Shown piece by piece: positions 12,361 through 22,869 of a stretch of 64,000 nt of DNA; the first letter of the stretch is position 1; each line of letters starts with the position of its first letter. This DNA comes from Dermanyssus gallinae (Eukaryota > Arthropoda > Arachnida > Mesostigmata > Dermanyssidae): assembly GCA_003439945.1 (NCBI GenBank), contig QVRM01005607.1, positions 864,001-928,000 on the forward strand, in the 5' to 3' direction. Made by a program: the position numbers and the translations under genes. The notes beneath the pieces are model-generated. The model saw nothing but the letters and a program-made list of their open reading frames with translations, was not told the DNA's origin and did no database searches.

Positions 12361-12645
12361 GGCGAGGCCTAGGGAATCAGTGCGCTATTCATGAATGTCA
12401 TTTACCGGGGAGTCGCCGGTTCGATCCCTGTTGTTGATCGAATTTCTTTGAGCGATGCTCATTGACGATAAACCATTCGAGAGTCACCGGCCATGTCGCC
12501 ACAAGGGGTGTTAGGGAAACCCTAGATATGTTCTGTTCACAGTGCACTGAAGATATGCCTTTCATTGGTTGAGTTCCTAGCCCGTAGGGGACGGAAGATG
12601 ATTTAGAATTAAGAACAACCTCCTTAAAAATGTTTTTAATTATAG
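12361..12645 (+). mobile_element. SINE (family 1), plus strand
   Basis: A head of about 100 bases contains GGTTCGATCCC (about 12418-12428), a good RNA polymerase III B-box of the tRNA type. A body of about 170 bases follows, ending in a segment with AAGAACAACCTCCTTAAAAA. The same head and body occur in reverse orientation at 63.30-63.52 kb, and the head alone at 48.03-48.15 kb. Three copies with a shared 5' boundary and a pol III box indicate a tRNA-derived SINE. The A-box is weak. Confidence 0.65.
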
Positions 12646-12649
12646 GGTT

Positions 12650-13912
12650 TTTAATAAACAGCGACAAGGAACAAACGAAAATAATAAGAAGAAGCCGTTC
12701 AGGCAATCGAATCACTAGGCCATCAGTCAGCAAGATGAAATGGCTATATAAGGCTTAGTGGGATATATATGGAGGCAACTTTGTTCCTATTTTGTCATAG
12801 GGGAGACAAACGTTGTAACGTGTGTTCTTATGTACTTGCATGTGCCCGACTACAAGGGAACTTTCGGTTTCAGCCGACCTTGATAAGGGTTAAGGTCAGC
12901 AAAGATCTCAGCTTGATTCTCCCATCTCGTCACAATAAGTTGTCAATAGAAGCCAACTTGCTGTAACGCCTTGGTAGCTTTTGCCCCCCTTTCCTTTTTG
13001 TTTCGATTGTTCTTCTTGTTTATTATGTTGTCATAGACTGCCAATAGCTAAACTTTCAATAGTGAGTAACTTTCACTTGCAGCTGACTGCAAGAAACGCT
13101 CTACGATACAAATACTTGTGCATTGGGTCGATTTGGTTCTGTTTAGAACAGAGATGATTTAGCCCTATCTCAAGGTCAACAGGTAGAGTTTGGACACAAT
13201 AGTTCGGGCACTCCCCTTGGTTGTGTCAACTTACTTGCCAAACAATCCAAGGAGATCCGATGTTAGTCGTCAGAGCTGCCGCACTTTAGAGCAACCTAAA
13301 GAAAATTACGTCGGATTTCTCCTACAGCATCAAGAGCGTTCTTAATCTACTACGTGTCTCATGTCTCACTGCGCTTGTTCTACTTGTTAATATGCACCTG
13401 CTGTGATATGGCGTTAGGGTTGGGGTGCGTGTCAATAATTCACGGAAGCCTCTCTATGAAGGCAGGCCGGATTCGTTCAGCCAAAACTGTAAGCGTAAAT
13501 TGGGAGAAAATAAAACCATGTTTTAATCGAATTTGCAAATTGAGATGCTTATTTTTAAACGTGTTTGCTATACCACATGTATGGCAGCGGTTTGATAGCC
13601 GACCTTACGTTGTAGTCACTTTTCACAAGTCTGCAGGCTGCCATTAGTCATGAGAGACAGCTCGAATTGGGGTAAGCCCTAGAACTAGGGTCGAATTCGA
13701 TTTAATTCGATTTATGCACAATAATAAGAAAATACGTCAGAAGACTCCTGTAAATAATTGTTCTTAGAGATTCACCAGTGAATCGGCAATAGCAAGAACT
13801 AGCATATATACTCGTATCTGCATCCCCCTAAGAGCGTCGACAAAGTCGCACCACAAATAACTGCAAGTTCAGCGCCGTATTTTCTGTAAACGGCCTTCTT
13901 GTTATGGCAACA
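12650..13912. other. No recognisable feature
   Basis: Short frames at 12769-12966 (+) and 13354-13647 (+) have no recognisable motifs. Confidence 0.4.
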
Positions 13913-14139
13913 ACTTATCACAACTTTATGGAATTACAATTAAGTTTTCTACGCATATCAGTACCTTCGCATGAAAGTGTTATGCGCTAACTTTACTAAT
14001 TACGGCGAAGAGTTTTTTGCAATCAAAATTTTAGTTTGCAATTCCACTATCGTAACATAGTGCTATCTATCTAACTTCTTTATTATCTTATACGCATTTC
14101 TATTTCTTAGGACTAACTTACAGATGGGGGAATCATCAC
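13913..14139 (+). repeat. Direct repeat copy 1 (about 227 bp)
   Basis: This segment is repeated at 14751-14904. The copies share ACTTATCACAACTTTATGG-like starts, TGCTATCTATCTAACTT cores and GGACTAACTTACAG ends. Copy 1 has about 75 bases in the middle, related to 12305-12358, that copy 2 lacks. It looks like an undescribed dispersed repeat. Confidence 0.7.
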
Positions 14140-14683
14140 AACGGATGGTGCAACCAAACATTCCTTTCTTTTAATGATAATATAGAACTTTAACATAGTT
14201 TTCGTGCAACCAGAAGGCATAACCTATGAGAGATTTAGAGTTTATTAGTTGTTTTCACGACTGACGACGCAACGCAAAGTTAGTATGCATAATTGCATAT
14301 GTGTGGATGAATACCGGATGTGCGTGCGGGCAAGCGGACATGTTATCGTGACCTTTCTTTGCTAAGCTATGCATTGCAACGCATCCCGAAGAACCGCAAC
14401 ATCACGTGGTCAGCAATAGCAGCAGTCATTACGACTGCAAGCTTGTGTCACCTATACTGGAAAGTGGACTATTTAGAGAGACGGGAGCGGTCGTCATGTT
14501 CCGTTATGTCAGCCGCATGTATTTATGCTTTTGCAAAAACGATAAATCGCCGATGGCGTGGCATCTGCCACGCACCTCGCAAATTCGCTACGCAGCTCTC
14601 GCGGCCGTCCGTAGCGACGTCACCGAAATTGTGACCAGCTTCTGTAGACAACCTTCAGAGATGAGAAGTTCGAAACACACACA

Positions 14684-14684
<1 letters not shown>

Positions 14685-14717
<33 letters not shown>
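14685..14717. repeat. TA microsatellite
   Basis: About sixteen uninterrupted TA dinucleotides just upstream of direct-repeat copy 2. Confidence 0.95.
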
Positions 14718-14719
<2 letters not shown>

Positions 14720-14750
14720 GACGGAAATCTCCCAACGCCAATGAGTTGAC

Positions 14751-14904
14751 ACTTATCACAACCTTATGGAATTACAATTAAGCTTTTTACGCATTCTAAG
14801 TTTGCAATTCTACTACCGTCACATAGCGCTATCTATCTAACTTATTTATTATCTTATACGCTTTTCTATTATTTAGGACTAACTTACAGCTGGGGGAATC
14901 ATCA
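14751..14904 (+). repeat. Direct repeat copy 2 (about 154 bp)
   Basis: Second copy of the repeat at 13913-14139, same strand, with an internal deletion of about 75 bases. Confidence 0.7.
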
Positions 14905-15095
14905 GAAATCATGCAGCGATGCGCTTAAGAAGGCAGGCGTTCTGCAATGCAACGTTCTTTACAAAAATACAAATAAAGCGCTGCTGAAAATATGACTACG
15001 TAAGTATTACCAGTGCTTCTGCTTGTGTTATTAATACAGCATTTGAATGTACGAGCTATTAGCGACAGTGGACATTGTAAGATTGCATTCTGTTG

Positions 15096-15167
15096 TTGTT
15101 CTATCGTATCTGGTTAATGTGTTTGCAGTTACCGCTGCAATCACATTAACCAGATACGATAGAACAA
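15096..15167. other. 72-nt near-perfect hairpin
   Basis: Positions 15096-15121 and 15142-15167 are exact reverse complements (26 bp). After one T/T mismatch, 15123-15128 (TTGCAG) pairs with 15135-15140 (CTGCAA), leaving a six-base loop. Total stem is 32 pairs with one mismatch. The size and shape fit a small-RNA precursor, but the perfect arms also fit a small inverted-repeat insertion. No copies of it were noticed elsewhere in the window. Confidence 0.8.
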
Positions 15168-15264
15168 AAGAAGCAAGGCACAAAAACGACGGTGACAGCA
15201 AAATGTCAATGGTAGCGCTATTCTATACTACAAGACGAGAAAAACATACCGAAACAGCGGATGC

Positions 15265-15410
15265 TACAACAACAACTACAACTTTATCAACAACAACAGC
15301 AACATCAAAGACTACAGTATCAACAACAGCAACAACAAAGACAACAGCATCAACAAGAACAACTACAACTAGAAGAGTAACAACAACAGCAACAACAGCA
15401 ATAACAAACA
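15265..15410 (+). repeat. CAA/ACA-rich triplet tract
   Basis: Imperfect CAA triplets with ACT, GCA and AGA variants give a Thr-rich frame inside the open frame 15047-15568 (+). That frame also runs through the hairpin at 15096-15167, so I do not treat it as a gene. Confidence 0.7.
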
Positions 15411-15569
15411 GGGACGAAGGCAATATCTTTTTGGTGAATGTAGCCGCGTGTAAAGGAAACTCGGCTGCATTGATACCACGAAACGAAACAAGGGTACTAC
15501 GCTCAATTGGCTATAGAAAAGGCAATGTACACGCTACGGCATTGGCAATGTCCAATTGGCCGATGTAAG

Positions 15570-16130
15570 GCCGGTTGACAAAAACACTCGCTCTAGGTCG
15601 CGTAAATAGACACGCGCAGCATCAAGATTCGTGTAACGAAGATGATCAGGCAGCCCGGTGACGCACTCATAGGCTTACTGCGCGAATGAGGAAACACTCG
15701 CGTGAACGGCGCCACCGTAAGTTGAGTGTGCGTAGCAGGTATGACAGAGCGATTCAAGCCCCCCATATAGACAGAACTTCCTGGATGTTCGTATCAATCC
15801 ATTTATATGTATATATGCATACACACACACATCCACAAGAAGATTGCTTATTTTGCTCCTGTGTGGTTACCTAACGTCCCACCACGTGACCTTCCTGTAA
15901 GTTGTATATCGACCTCGCTTTTGCTTGATTTTACGTGTGGTTCCCTCGACTACCGCTGTTGATCCAGCATATTGTGACTACTGATCGCACAGCGTACATG
16001 ATTTACTATCAACAATAAACTATCGGCATGCGTAAACGCGTATGTCACGCACCGACACAAATAGGCGTTTGAGGAATTTGTGAAACCTAGTTTGTGCCTT
16101 AAGTCACTGCTTAGCGGTAACTTGTTCCAG
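15570..16130. other. No recognisable feature
   Basis: No gene or repeat recognised. Confidence 0.35.
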
Positions 16131-16139
16131 ACAGCATAA

Positions 16140-17035
16140 CTGGACGTGGTGTTTAATGGGAAAAAAAACACAATTTTAGTATTTAATGGGGTTAGGAGAA
16201 AAGGAAACTTGTGGTGCAGAGGACGGAATTGGGCTAAACAAGTCAGTACAAGTACCTTGGGGTACGGGATATTACGGAGGAAGAAGGCTGAAAGAAGAAA
16301 AAATACAGTAAGGTGCAAGGGCCTCAGGAGGTTTAATAAATATATAATAACAAGAAATATATGAAAAGCCATGTATATGCCAGATTTAGTGTTGGCTAAT
16401 GCCTCTCTGGTCCACAGTGCGGAGTTGGAAAAGAAGTGAGAAACATTACAAAGATAAGTGGTACGATTTGCATTGGGATTGCCGTTTTAATTGCGCTAGG
16501 GAGTTTGTTGAGGGGAAAGAGGGATGTCAAAATGTATATAAGGGGAAGTATAAAAGTAAGCTAAGATTAAGCGTTAGGTTTAAAATGTCACACACAAAAG
16601 ATGAGTTAAACAGATGCAGCTGGTAAAGACGGCTCTAAGGATCGAAATGTAGGAAAGAATCGCACAGTAGAGTTTGCAGCTAGGGATATTGGGTGCAATA
16701 GTCAGCAATGGGCAAAAGATGAGTTAAACAGATGCAGCTGGTAAAGACGGCTCTAAGGATCGAAATGGAGGAAAGAATCGCACAGTAGAGTTTGCAGCTA
16801 GGGATATTGGGTGCAATAGTCAGCAATGGGCAAGAGCGAGGGTATCGGAGACAATGATGAAATTGAAGGTAAACAAGTCATATACAGGCAAATGAAATTT
16901 GGCGATGGGTTCCAGATAAAGTTTGGCAGGTACACATGGAAATGAAAAGCAGGAAAAGCGGGGTAGAATGAGTATACGACAGTTTAAGAGCGAGTGGGCT
17001 ATTGGACAGGGATGGTAGATACTCTTAATCAATCA
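16140..17035 (+). pseudogene. LINE family A relic, 3' half, part 1
   Basis: This segment parallels the downstream half of the longer family A copy at 41.5-44.7 kb. Both carry an AGAAAAGGAAACTTGTGG-like block, a GGAGGAAGAAGGCTGAAAGA-like block, then CTCTCTGGTCCACAG-like and CAGATGCAGCTGGTAA-like blocks, all in the same order. The reading frame is broken by stops throughout. A 118-bp tandem duplication lies inside it. Its expected 3' end is missing here and appears at 18.2-18.5 kb, with minus-strand LINE B sequence between, so the element was probably interrupted by a later insertion. Confidence 0.6.
16599..16834 (+). repeat. 118-bp tandem duplication inside LINE A
   Basis: The block starting GAGTTAAACAGATGCAGC at 16603 begins again at 16721 with only a few mismatches, so the period is 118 bases. 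The family A copy at 44.4 kb has this block once, so the duplication is specific to this copy. Confidence 0.9.
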
Positions 17036-17049
17036 TATTTATTTCACTC

Positions 17050-18140
17050 AAATAGAGTATGTACAACATAGTTCATGCTATTATTAAACATAAATACTTG
17101 TTGTTTTGGCGTTCCACCGAGACAAGAAGTGTGAAGATCTTTGTTGCAGTGCCGGACAATCAACCGCGTGGTACTTAGCGCATTGCTGCTAGCGGAACCG
17201 ACAAGTACACTGAGTAATATAGTCTTCATGAAACTCCATACGGGAGTATAGGAGGTGATGGAACCCGTGTACGATGTACCTGGTATATAAAGTCACCGCA
17301 TTTTGCGGCATTGCACCAAGTGCATTCATTAATACTGTCTCGAGCGAAGAATTCACGCCATACCGGATGTGCAAACACCAGTCACGTGTCAGTATATGCC
17401 CCTACGGGACATGCCTGTATACATGCCTGTCATTGCAGGCCACCCCGGCCCACAACCAAGAAGACTTAAAGACGTCGAGCGTTCTTACCTCTGTCGCTGC
17501 TTCCGTGAATTTGCGTCGCCACCCTCCCAAGAAATGGTTAAGTGGCTCCGTCAATGGCATACGCAGTCTAAGCCGAAGCATCTCCACCATCGGCGCACAG
17601 TCCGACAATACATACACGAAGCGGCTTCTCGCCTTGATTGAAAGGCAGAGTACTCGCTTCATGTATAGTGTGAAGCACTTTTCAAATTAAAATTAGCTTG
17701 AGATAGGTGTTGGCACACTCTGTCTAAACTATACGCCAACTTTGGCAGAGTTTTGAACATAAACAAGCGCACTGCCGTACCGACGGACAGTCGCCGTAGA
17801 TCTCCGACCCCTCCGTAGAGAGCTGCCAGTGCCGAGTTGACACTGTTCTCGATGTGTGTAGTAAACGATGTTCCCCTGTAGTGAATCCGGATACCCAAGT
17901 ATGGGAAAGAGTTTACAAACTCCAATGGCCTCCCGCAGCAACGAATAACGTCGTTTGCAGCTAAACGCCCACCGCGACGAAACTTAATCGCCTTGGTTTT
18001 GCGTGAGTTTATTTCTAGCCCTTTTTTTTCATGAGATACGCCTCTACCATGGCGGTAATGCGCGAGATGACACCAATGTTACGATGAGCAATAACGATGT
18101 CATCAGCATACATCACTACCACGGCATGTTGAAACTCTTG
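17050..18140 (-). pseudogene. LINE family B relic with reverse-transcriptase motif
   Basis: On the minus strand, 18113-18096 reads MYADDI, the polymerase active-site motif of non-LTR retrotransposons. It is followed by a segment ending in NSRKTKAIKF and then FVNSFPYLGIRI (about 17920-17885), the usual thumb-region YLG motif. Downstream segments at about 17660-17400 and 17374-17190 probably represent the C-terminal domain, with CLHIRYG near its end. Frames change several times and stops are present, so it is non-functional. A related copy is at 38.70-39.42 kb. It splits a family A element on the opposite strand. Confidence 0.65.
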
Positions 18141-18194
18141 ACGCGCGTATTGAACAATGTTGGATGGATGTTGGATACAAGGATACAAAGAGAG

Positions 18195-18530
18195 AGAGAA
18201 AGAATTGAGAGAGTATACAAAATATAGGGAGAGGCAAAGTACAGAATGTCGAGCTTGTGGGCTAGGAAATGGGTCAATCGAACATAGTGTAAAAGAATGT
18301 ATAGCCTTGGGGGGGAACAGAGATATAAACCTGTCGGAGGCCCTAGCTTTAGGACCAATTGTTAGAATAGATTAGGCCGACATTACAGAAATGGCTGTCC
18401 CCATGGAAGTCAAATACTCAGTAGGTATTGAAGAACACATTGATTATATGGATGCGTAGGTAACATATATGCTGCCGCTCTAAGCGCTCCTGATTTAAAA
18501 GGGTGGCATGTGTACTAAGGTATACTTGCC
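18195..18530 (+). pseudogene. LINE family A relic, 3' end, part 2
   Basis: The frame at about 18230-18375 reads ECRACGLGNGSIEHSVKEC, a C-terminal zinc-knuckle-like CxxC...H...C pattern of non-LTR elements. It matches the end of the family A copy at about 44570-44700. The tail at about 18430-18520, containing GCTGCCGCTCTAAGCGC, recurs at 46085-46150. This is the 3' end separated from 16140-17035 by the family B insertion. Confidence 0.6.
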
Positions 18531-18745
18531 AAGCGAATAACTAATCAATCATGTATTTATATATATGACCCTACAGTATACATTCACTTGTATTGATATT
18601 AAAGTATCGACTAATAATAACAATCGCCTAAATGATTCGCACCGATACAAATGGTATACATGCCAAGCGAATAACTAATCAATCATATATTTATATGTAT
18701 GACCCAACAGTATACATTCACTGGTATTAATATTAAACTATCGAC
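18519..18745 (+). repeat. Two direct repeats of about 93 bp, offset 134 bp
   Basis: The block beginning TATACTTGCCAAGCGAATAA at 18521 recurs at 18655 with few changes, including an internal ATATTTATATATATGACC-like segment. The two copies are separated by about 40 bases. Confidence 0.85.
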
Positions 18746-19268
18746 ACGCGAAAATGGTTGGTATCGACGTTTAGAGAAATCAAGATGTGTGCCTCAAGTC
18801 ACAGCACAGAGGTAATCTATTCTAGACAGCATACCGATCATGCAACACTCAGGTCAGATTATCAACCATGGTATTTTATAGACTGATTTTGTCATACATG
18901 CCACATACTCCAGTTTGACCCATATTCTGCAGACTTGTTTTCTGCAGGTTATCTATTTAGCCCTATTTGAGCTGTCATAACAGTAGGCAAGTAGATAACC
19001 TTTGTGTATGATGTAGCAATTCTTGTAGCACTATTTATAATGCTGGCTGCCATATTGACATAACAATAAGTAAATGCGTTACCGATGTGCTAACGATAGC
19101 TGTATAGGTGAGGCAATAGCAATGTGCATCGACGCAGAAGGAGCCTATTTTGAAAGTTTTTAAAGAATTGTAACAATTAGTTCAATATTTTTTTTATTGA
19201 CTCAGTTTTATTACTTCCCTGTATATCAAGATAATTATTGGAAAATACTAAATAAATATAAAGTAATC

Positions 19269-19270
<2 letters not shown>
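18746..19270. other. No recognisable feature
   Basis: AT-rich sequence without recognisable content. Confidence 0.4.

Positions 19271-19304
<34 letters not shown>
19271..19304. repeat. TA microsatellite
   Basis: Seventeen TA dinucleotides. Confidence 0.95.
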
Positions 19305-19307
<3 letters not shown>

Positions 19308-19689
19308 GAGAAAGAAAGACAGAGAAAATAATTTAGGTTATAAGATTACTTAGTTTTTATAGGATTAGTCGGGCAGATCGATTAAATAGATTATGAAAAC
19401 GCCTACGGTTAAGGTGAAAACGTGGGTAAATAACCGCCATGGTTAAGCTTTGCGAGCAGCTCAGGAGAATAGCATGGACAACAGCATGTTTCCCGGAATC
19501 CCTAAAATGGCTTTTTGACAAAGTGGAAATCTGGTTGTTGGCGCACAACCGTCGCATACAGTGACGCGTTTCTTTGCTCCCCTTGCTTTGGAAGATGCCA
19601 GACGCTCGCACGGCGCTCGGATGTTGTGCATTCGTGGAACGCGTTGCTCCGCTATGATTGTTTATAAACAGTAGTCTTTACATATGTAC

Positions 19690-20315
19690 GCGTGTCGATA
19701 CGCAACAATAACTACACATATAGAAAATAATATTTATTTAATCTTCCAGAATGCTTTTGTTTTCTTCAAAATAGCTTCTACTCGCTGCAATGCACGTGTG
19801 CTATCTTTGTTCCCAGTCTCCGAAACTTTTTCTTAAACGCGTCTTCTGAAACGAATAAAATTTCTCTTTGGATTTCTTCTTTATCTCCTCCTCTATAATA
19901 ACGAAATGTATGTTCATTTAATTGTTTTAGCTTTGGGAACAGTAAGAATCGCCCAAGGCCAATTCCGGCAAATATGGAGGTTGCAGAAAATCTAAATATA
20001 TTGTTTTTATTAAATAACACGAAATCGGTATCGATATATGCGCCAGTGCGTTGATGTGATAGAAAATCCAATATTAATTTGCCCAGAATTCAGGCCTCTT
20101 GCGTGGGACGTTCTTGCACAAGCTTCTTAAAACTACGCGGTAGTTAACCACCGGGAGGTTGGGCTGGGTCTTTTTATTAGATCTCGTAGCCATAAACCCG
20201 TGGCCCGTCGCCTTGAATCACTCTCTGAAACAATCCAGGGTCTTCTGCTACCGCCTGAAGGTTCAACTCCAACATTTCTCGACGGGCGTTAATTTGCTGA
20301 AAAATCAACATTTTA
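19690..20315 (-). pseudogene. Mariner transposon with internal deletion
   Basis: On the minus strand from about 20315 the frame reads MLIFQQINARREML and then VIQGDGPRVYGYEI, matching the GDETWVYGYD segment of mariner transposases. The middle of the catalytic domain is missing. The frame resumes with RPEFWAN-type sequence, a decayed SWILHHDNAPAH block and QPPYSPDLAPCDFFLFPKL-type sequence near 19960-19920. It ends near the transposase C-terminus at about 19790-19740. Frameshifts and stops are present. A second, differently deleted copy lies at 47.38-47.76 kb. A non-autonomous, dead mariner. Confidence 0.7.
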
Positions 20316-20319
20316 TGAA

Positions 20320-20860
20320 ACGAATTTAGCTGCCAGTCTTTAGATGCCTAAAATTTCTGTCAGGACTATTACAACTGATCCATAGATATTTTCAATTTCT
20401 GAGCTATCTCCTAGTTTTTCAGCGATTATTGGCTACGCTATCACAAACTTTTTAACGTTTTTTTCTGTTACTGACTTCGAACGCCTTCCGAAACGGGGGT
20501 AATCTTAGGTCTCCTCACGTCCATCGCAAAATCGACAGTACCATGTATATACAATGTTGTCGGAATACTGCTTGATCATCTGCAAGCAGTTCGCAACTTT
20601 TCCACAAATTCAGAACATATGATTTAGTTTTAACACAAGGCTTGATGCAGATTTGTTGCTCTTCCATTTTCGGTTCTTTAAAAATTACCGAGCCTCGTTT
20701 TTGTCACTTCTTTAAAGCAAACTCAAGCAATGAACGCGACAAAATACCATAACTTGTCAAGTGTGTACCAGATGAATGGCTCTTCCATGCAAGACAAACC
20801 TGAAGATTCAAGATGCTAGAGCTTGCCAATTCACCCTCGTAAACATGCACGTCAACAAGC
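20320..20860. other. No recognisable feature
   Basis: The first part may still be mariner 5' sequence on the minus strand, but I could not align it. Confidence 0.3.
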
Positions 20861-20864
20861 ACAC

Positions 20865-20865
20865 T

Positions 20866-20893
<28 letters not shown>
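20865..20893. repeat. TA microsatellite
   Basis: Fourteen TA dinucleotides. Confidence 0.95.
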
Positions 20894-20897
<4 letters not shown>

Positions 20898-20899
20898 TT

Positions 20900-22685
20900 G
20901 TGCGTATGCTGCTACGTATGCTGGGTTTTCGGTGATTACATGCTGTGTGGCTTACGAAGCTCATCGGCGTAAGCTGTTGGCTAGGATATTTCAAGATGAC
21001 CTGGGTCGGACGCCCTCTCTCGGCGGCCTTGGCTGCGGATATACGCGATTCAAGGAATATGAGCAACGATAAAGTATCGGCGAATGAACAAAGGCCGCCG
21101 CATGATGTGTCACACACGACTGCAACCGTCACAGAGTCAAATTTATGTGGCGGTGGGCGCGCCGTTACGGAGCAGTGACCAGGCAGTAGCGCTTCGCTCC
21201 TGCCTAGGGAACAAAATCTCCCATCCTTGGAACCAATTCGAAGAAAACCGGTGATGCTTTGCCAAGGAAGAGAGGCCTTGGACCGTCATTAGCCGCTTAG
21301 AGAAGAATTTGCTTCATGGGTGATATCAGATATGGTGCAGTCAAGGTGGTTACACAGCGGCGATTGTTAGAATCGGGTGACCTAGCCCGTTCCGACGAGC
21401 TGTCTCGCCACTTGCAGATAAACAAAGATAACTATTGCTTGGCTGCAGAGGAAAATGTTGGAAGTGGTATGGTTGGGGTCAGTCAAAACGCTAGCCAAAT
21501 TACAAAGTTAACAATATATAATGATGTCCCTGTAGTCCCTGTAGATGTCCTTCTTTTGCTTTTGTGTTCAATGTCCAAAGCTAGAATTCTAGACGTCAGC
21601 CTGGGCTTTACCGAGTTGCAGGTGACGGACGTACAGTATAACTCATGCTTGGTCTCTTTGCGCACTTTTCGTAGAAAGAAGAGGCCCTAATTAGGCTCAC
21701 TCTTGTCTTTGGTCGCATACCCCCTGCCACGGCATGCTTGGCACTCAGGTCACACAGGTCGCTTTGGAACCTGATTATTAGATTTCATGATTTAATTAAT
21801 AGAGAGTAGGTCACTTAGGAGCAGGTCCTTATAGTCGACAGTTTTCCGGAAGTGTAGCCAATCTAGTGGTCCGGTTCTAGTTCGTCCAGGCCTGGCGTTG
21901 ACCATCTCAGCAGGATACCGCAGACGGAGGCAGCGTTTCCCCGCGTCGAGACAGAGTATCTCCTGTAGCGAGACAGATAAGAGTCCTCTGACTTTGTGGA
22001 GCTATAATACTTGGCCAAAAAGGGGTCTTGAATGCTGGCGAACAAAATTCATTACGTACTCAATTGACGAGTACTTCCCAATTGGTTCCTAGGTTTATTT
22101 TCACGTGGTGAGAAACATGACCAGACTCAGATGGGCTGCCACCGACCACTTAAGGGACTAAGGAAACGATGTCGGTTGCATCCCAAACTAATATTTGACC
22201 TTTCTAAAAGGAGTGAGTGTTATTCTGTCTATTTGTCTATATCTATTGTCACTATTAGATTCGGCGGTTACAGAGCACAAGGGACCACACGAGTTTATGG
22301 CTTTGTTAGCGGTGTCGCCGATCTGCACTTTGAACACAAAACATGCTGTATAATCCAATAGGCTACCTCTTTTTTTATGGGGAATACCTGAGGCATATCT
22401 ACGTTAGCACTGGTGTGGAACTTAAAAACTTAGATACATCAGCGGGCTTATGTGGGGAACGGTTTTTGCTTCAGAAATAACCAGTGAGAAGACGACAGCT
22501 GGATCTGCTATAGTCAATAGGCTAGAAAGCCCCAAATCTCCTTTAGATACAAGCACCAGGATCTACAGTAGCGCAACGGGTAGTAATGATATGCCAAAAA
22601 AAGCTTCGAGGGTTTGCGGCGTCCCCGTCTCTAGCTTCGTTTTCCATATACTACTACATGTCTAAAGAAACTTTTTTGGGCTGAC
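20900..22685. other. Unrecognised sequence
   Basis: The longest frame, 21316-21690 (+), begins with ATG and encodes 124 residues without a motif I know. Others are shorter. No transposon ends, arrays or RNA genes were recognised. Confidence 0.3.
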
Positions 22686-22689
22686 CCTC

Positions 22690-22865
22690 AGCCAACATGT
22701 AACGCCCACGGGTTTGCGTTTGCATTGCTTCGTAAAACATACCCCATAAATACACATGTGCAACGGTAGAGATCGAACCCGTGCACCTATGTGTCTCCTC
22801 CGGTAGCGAGGCGCACGCGAATGCACCACGCCAACAGGCTCGACACTACATAATATTTAGTCGAC
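22690..22865 (-). mobile_element. tRNA-derived SINE-like element (family 2), minus strand
   Basis: On the minus strand the order is a possible A-box (TTGGCGTGGTGCA, about 22832-22820), then about 40 bases, then GGTTCGATCTC (about 22778-22768), a close match to the pol III B-box. Spacing fits a tRNA-like promoter. I could not fold a complete cloverleaf with a proper acceptor stem, so a SINE head or tRNA relic is more likely than a working tRNA gene. Confidence 0.5.
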
Positions 22866-22869
22866 TTCT

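Noticed and set aside
15047..15568. 173-codon Thr-rich protein gene
   Set aside because: The frame consists of a hairpin-forming segment followed by a CAA triplet tract and has no recognisable domain or signal.
22768..22835. Functional tRNA gene
   Set aside because: A and B boxes are recognisable, but I could not form a complete acceptor stem and anticodon arm, so it is listed as a SINE-like element.
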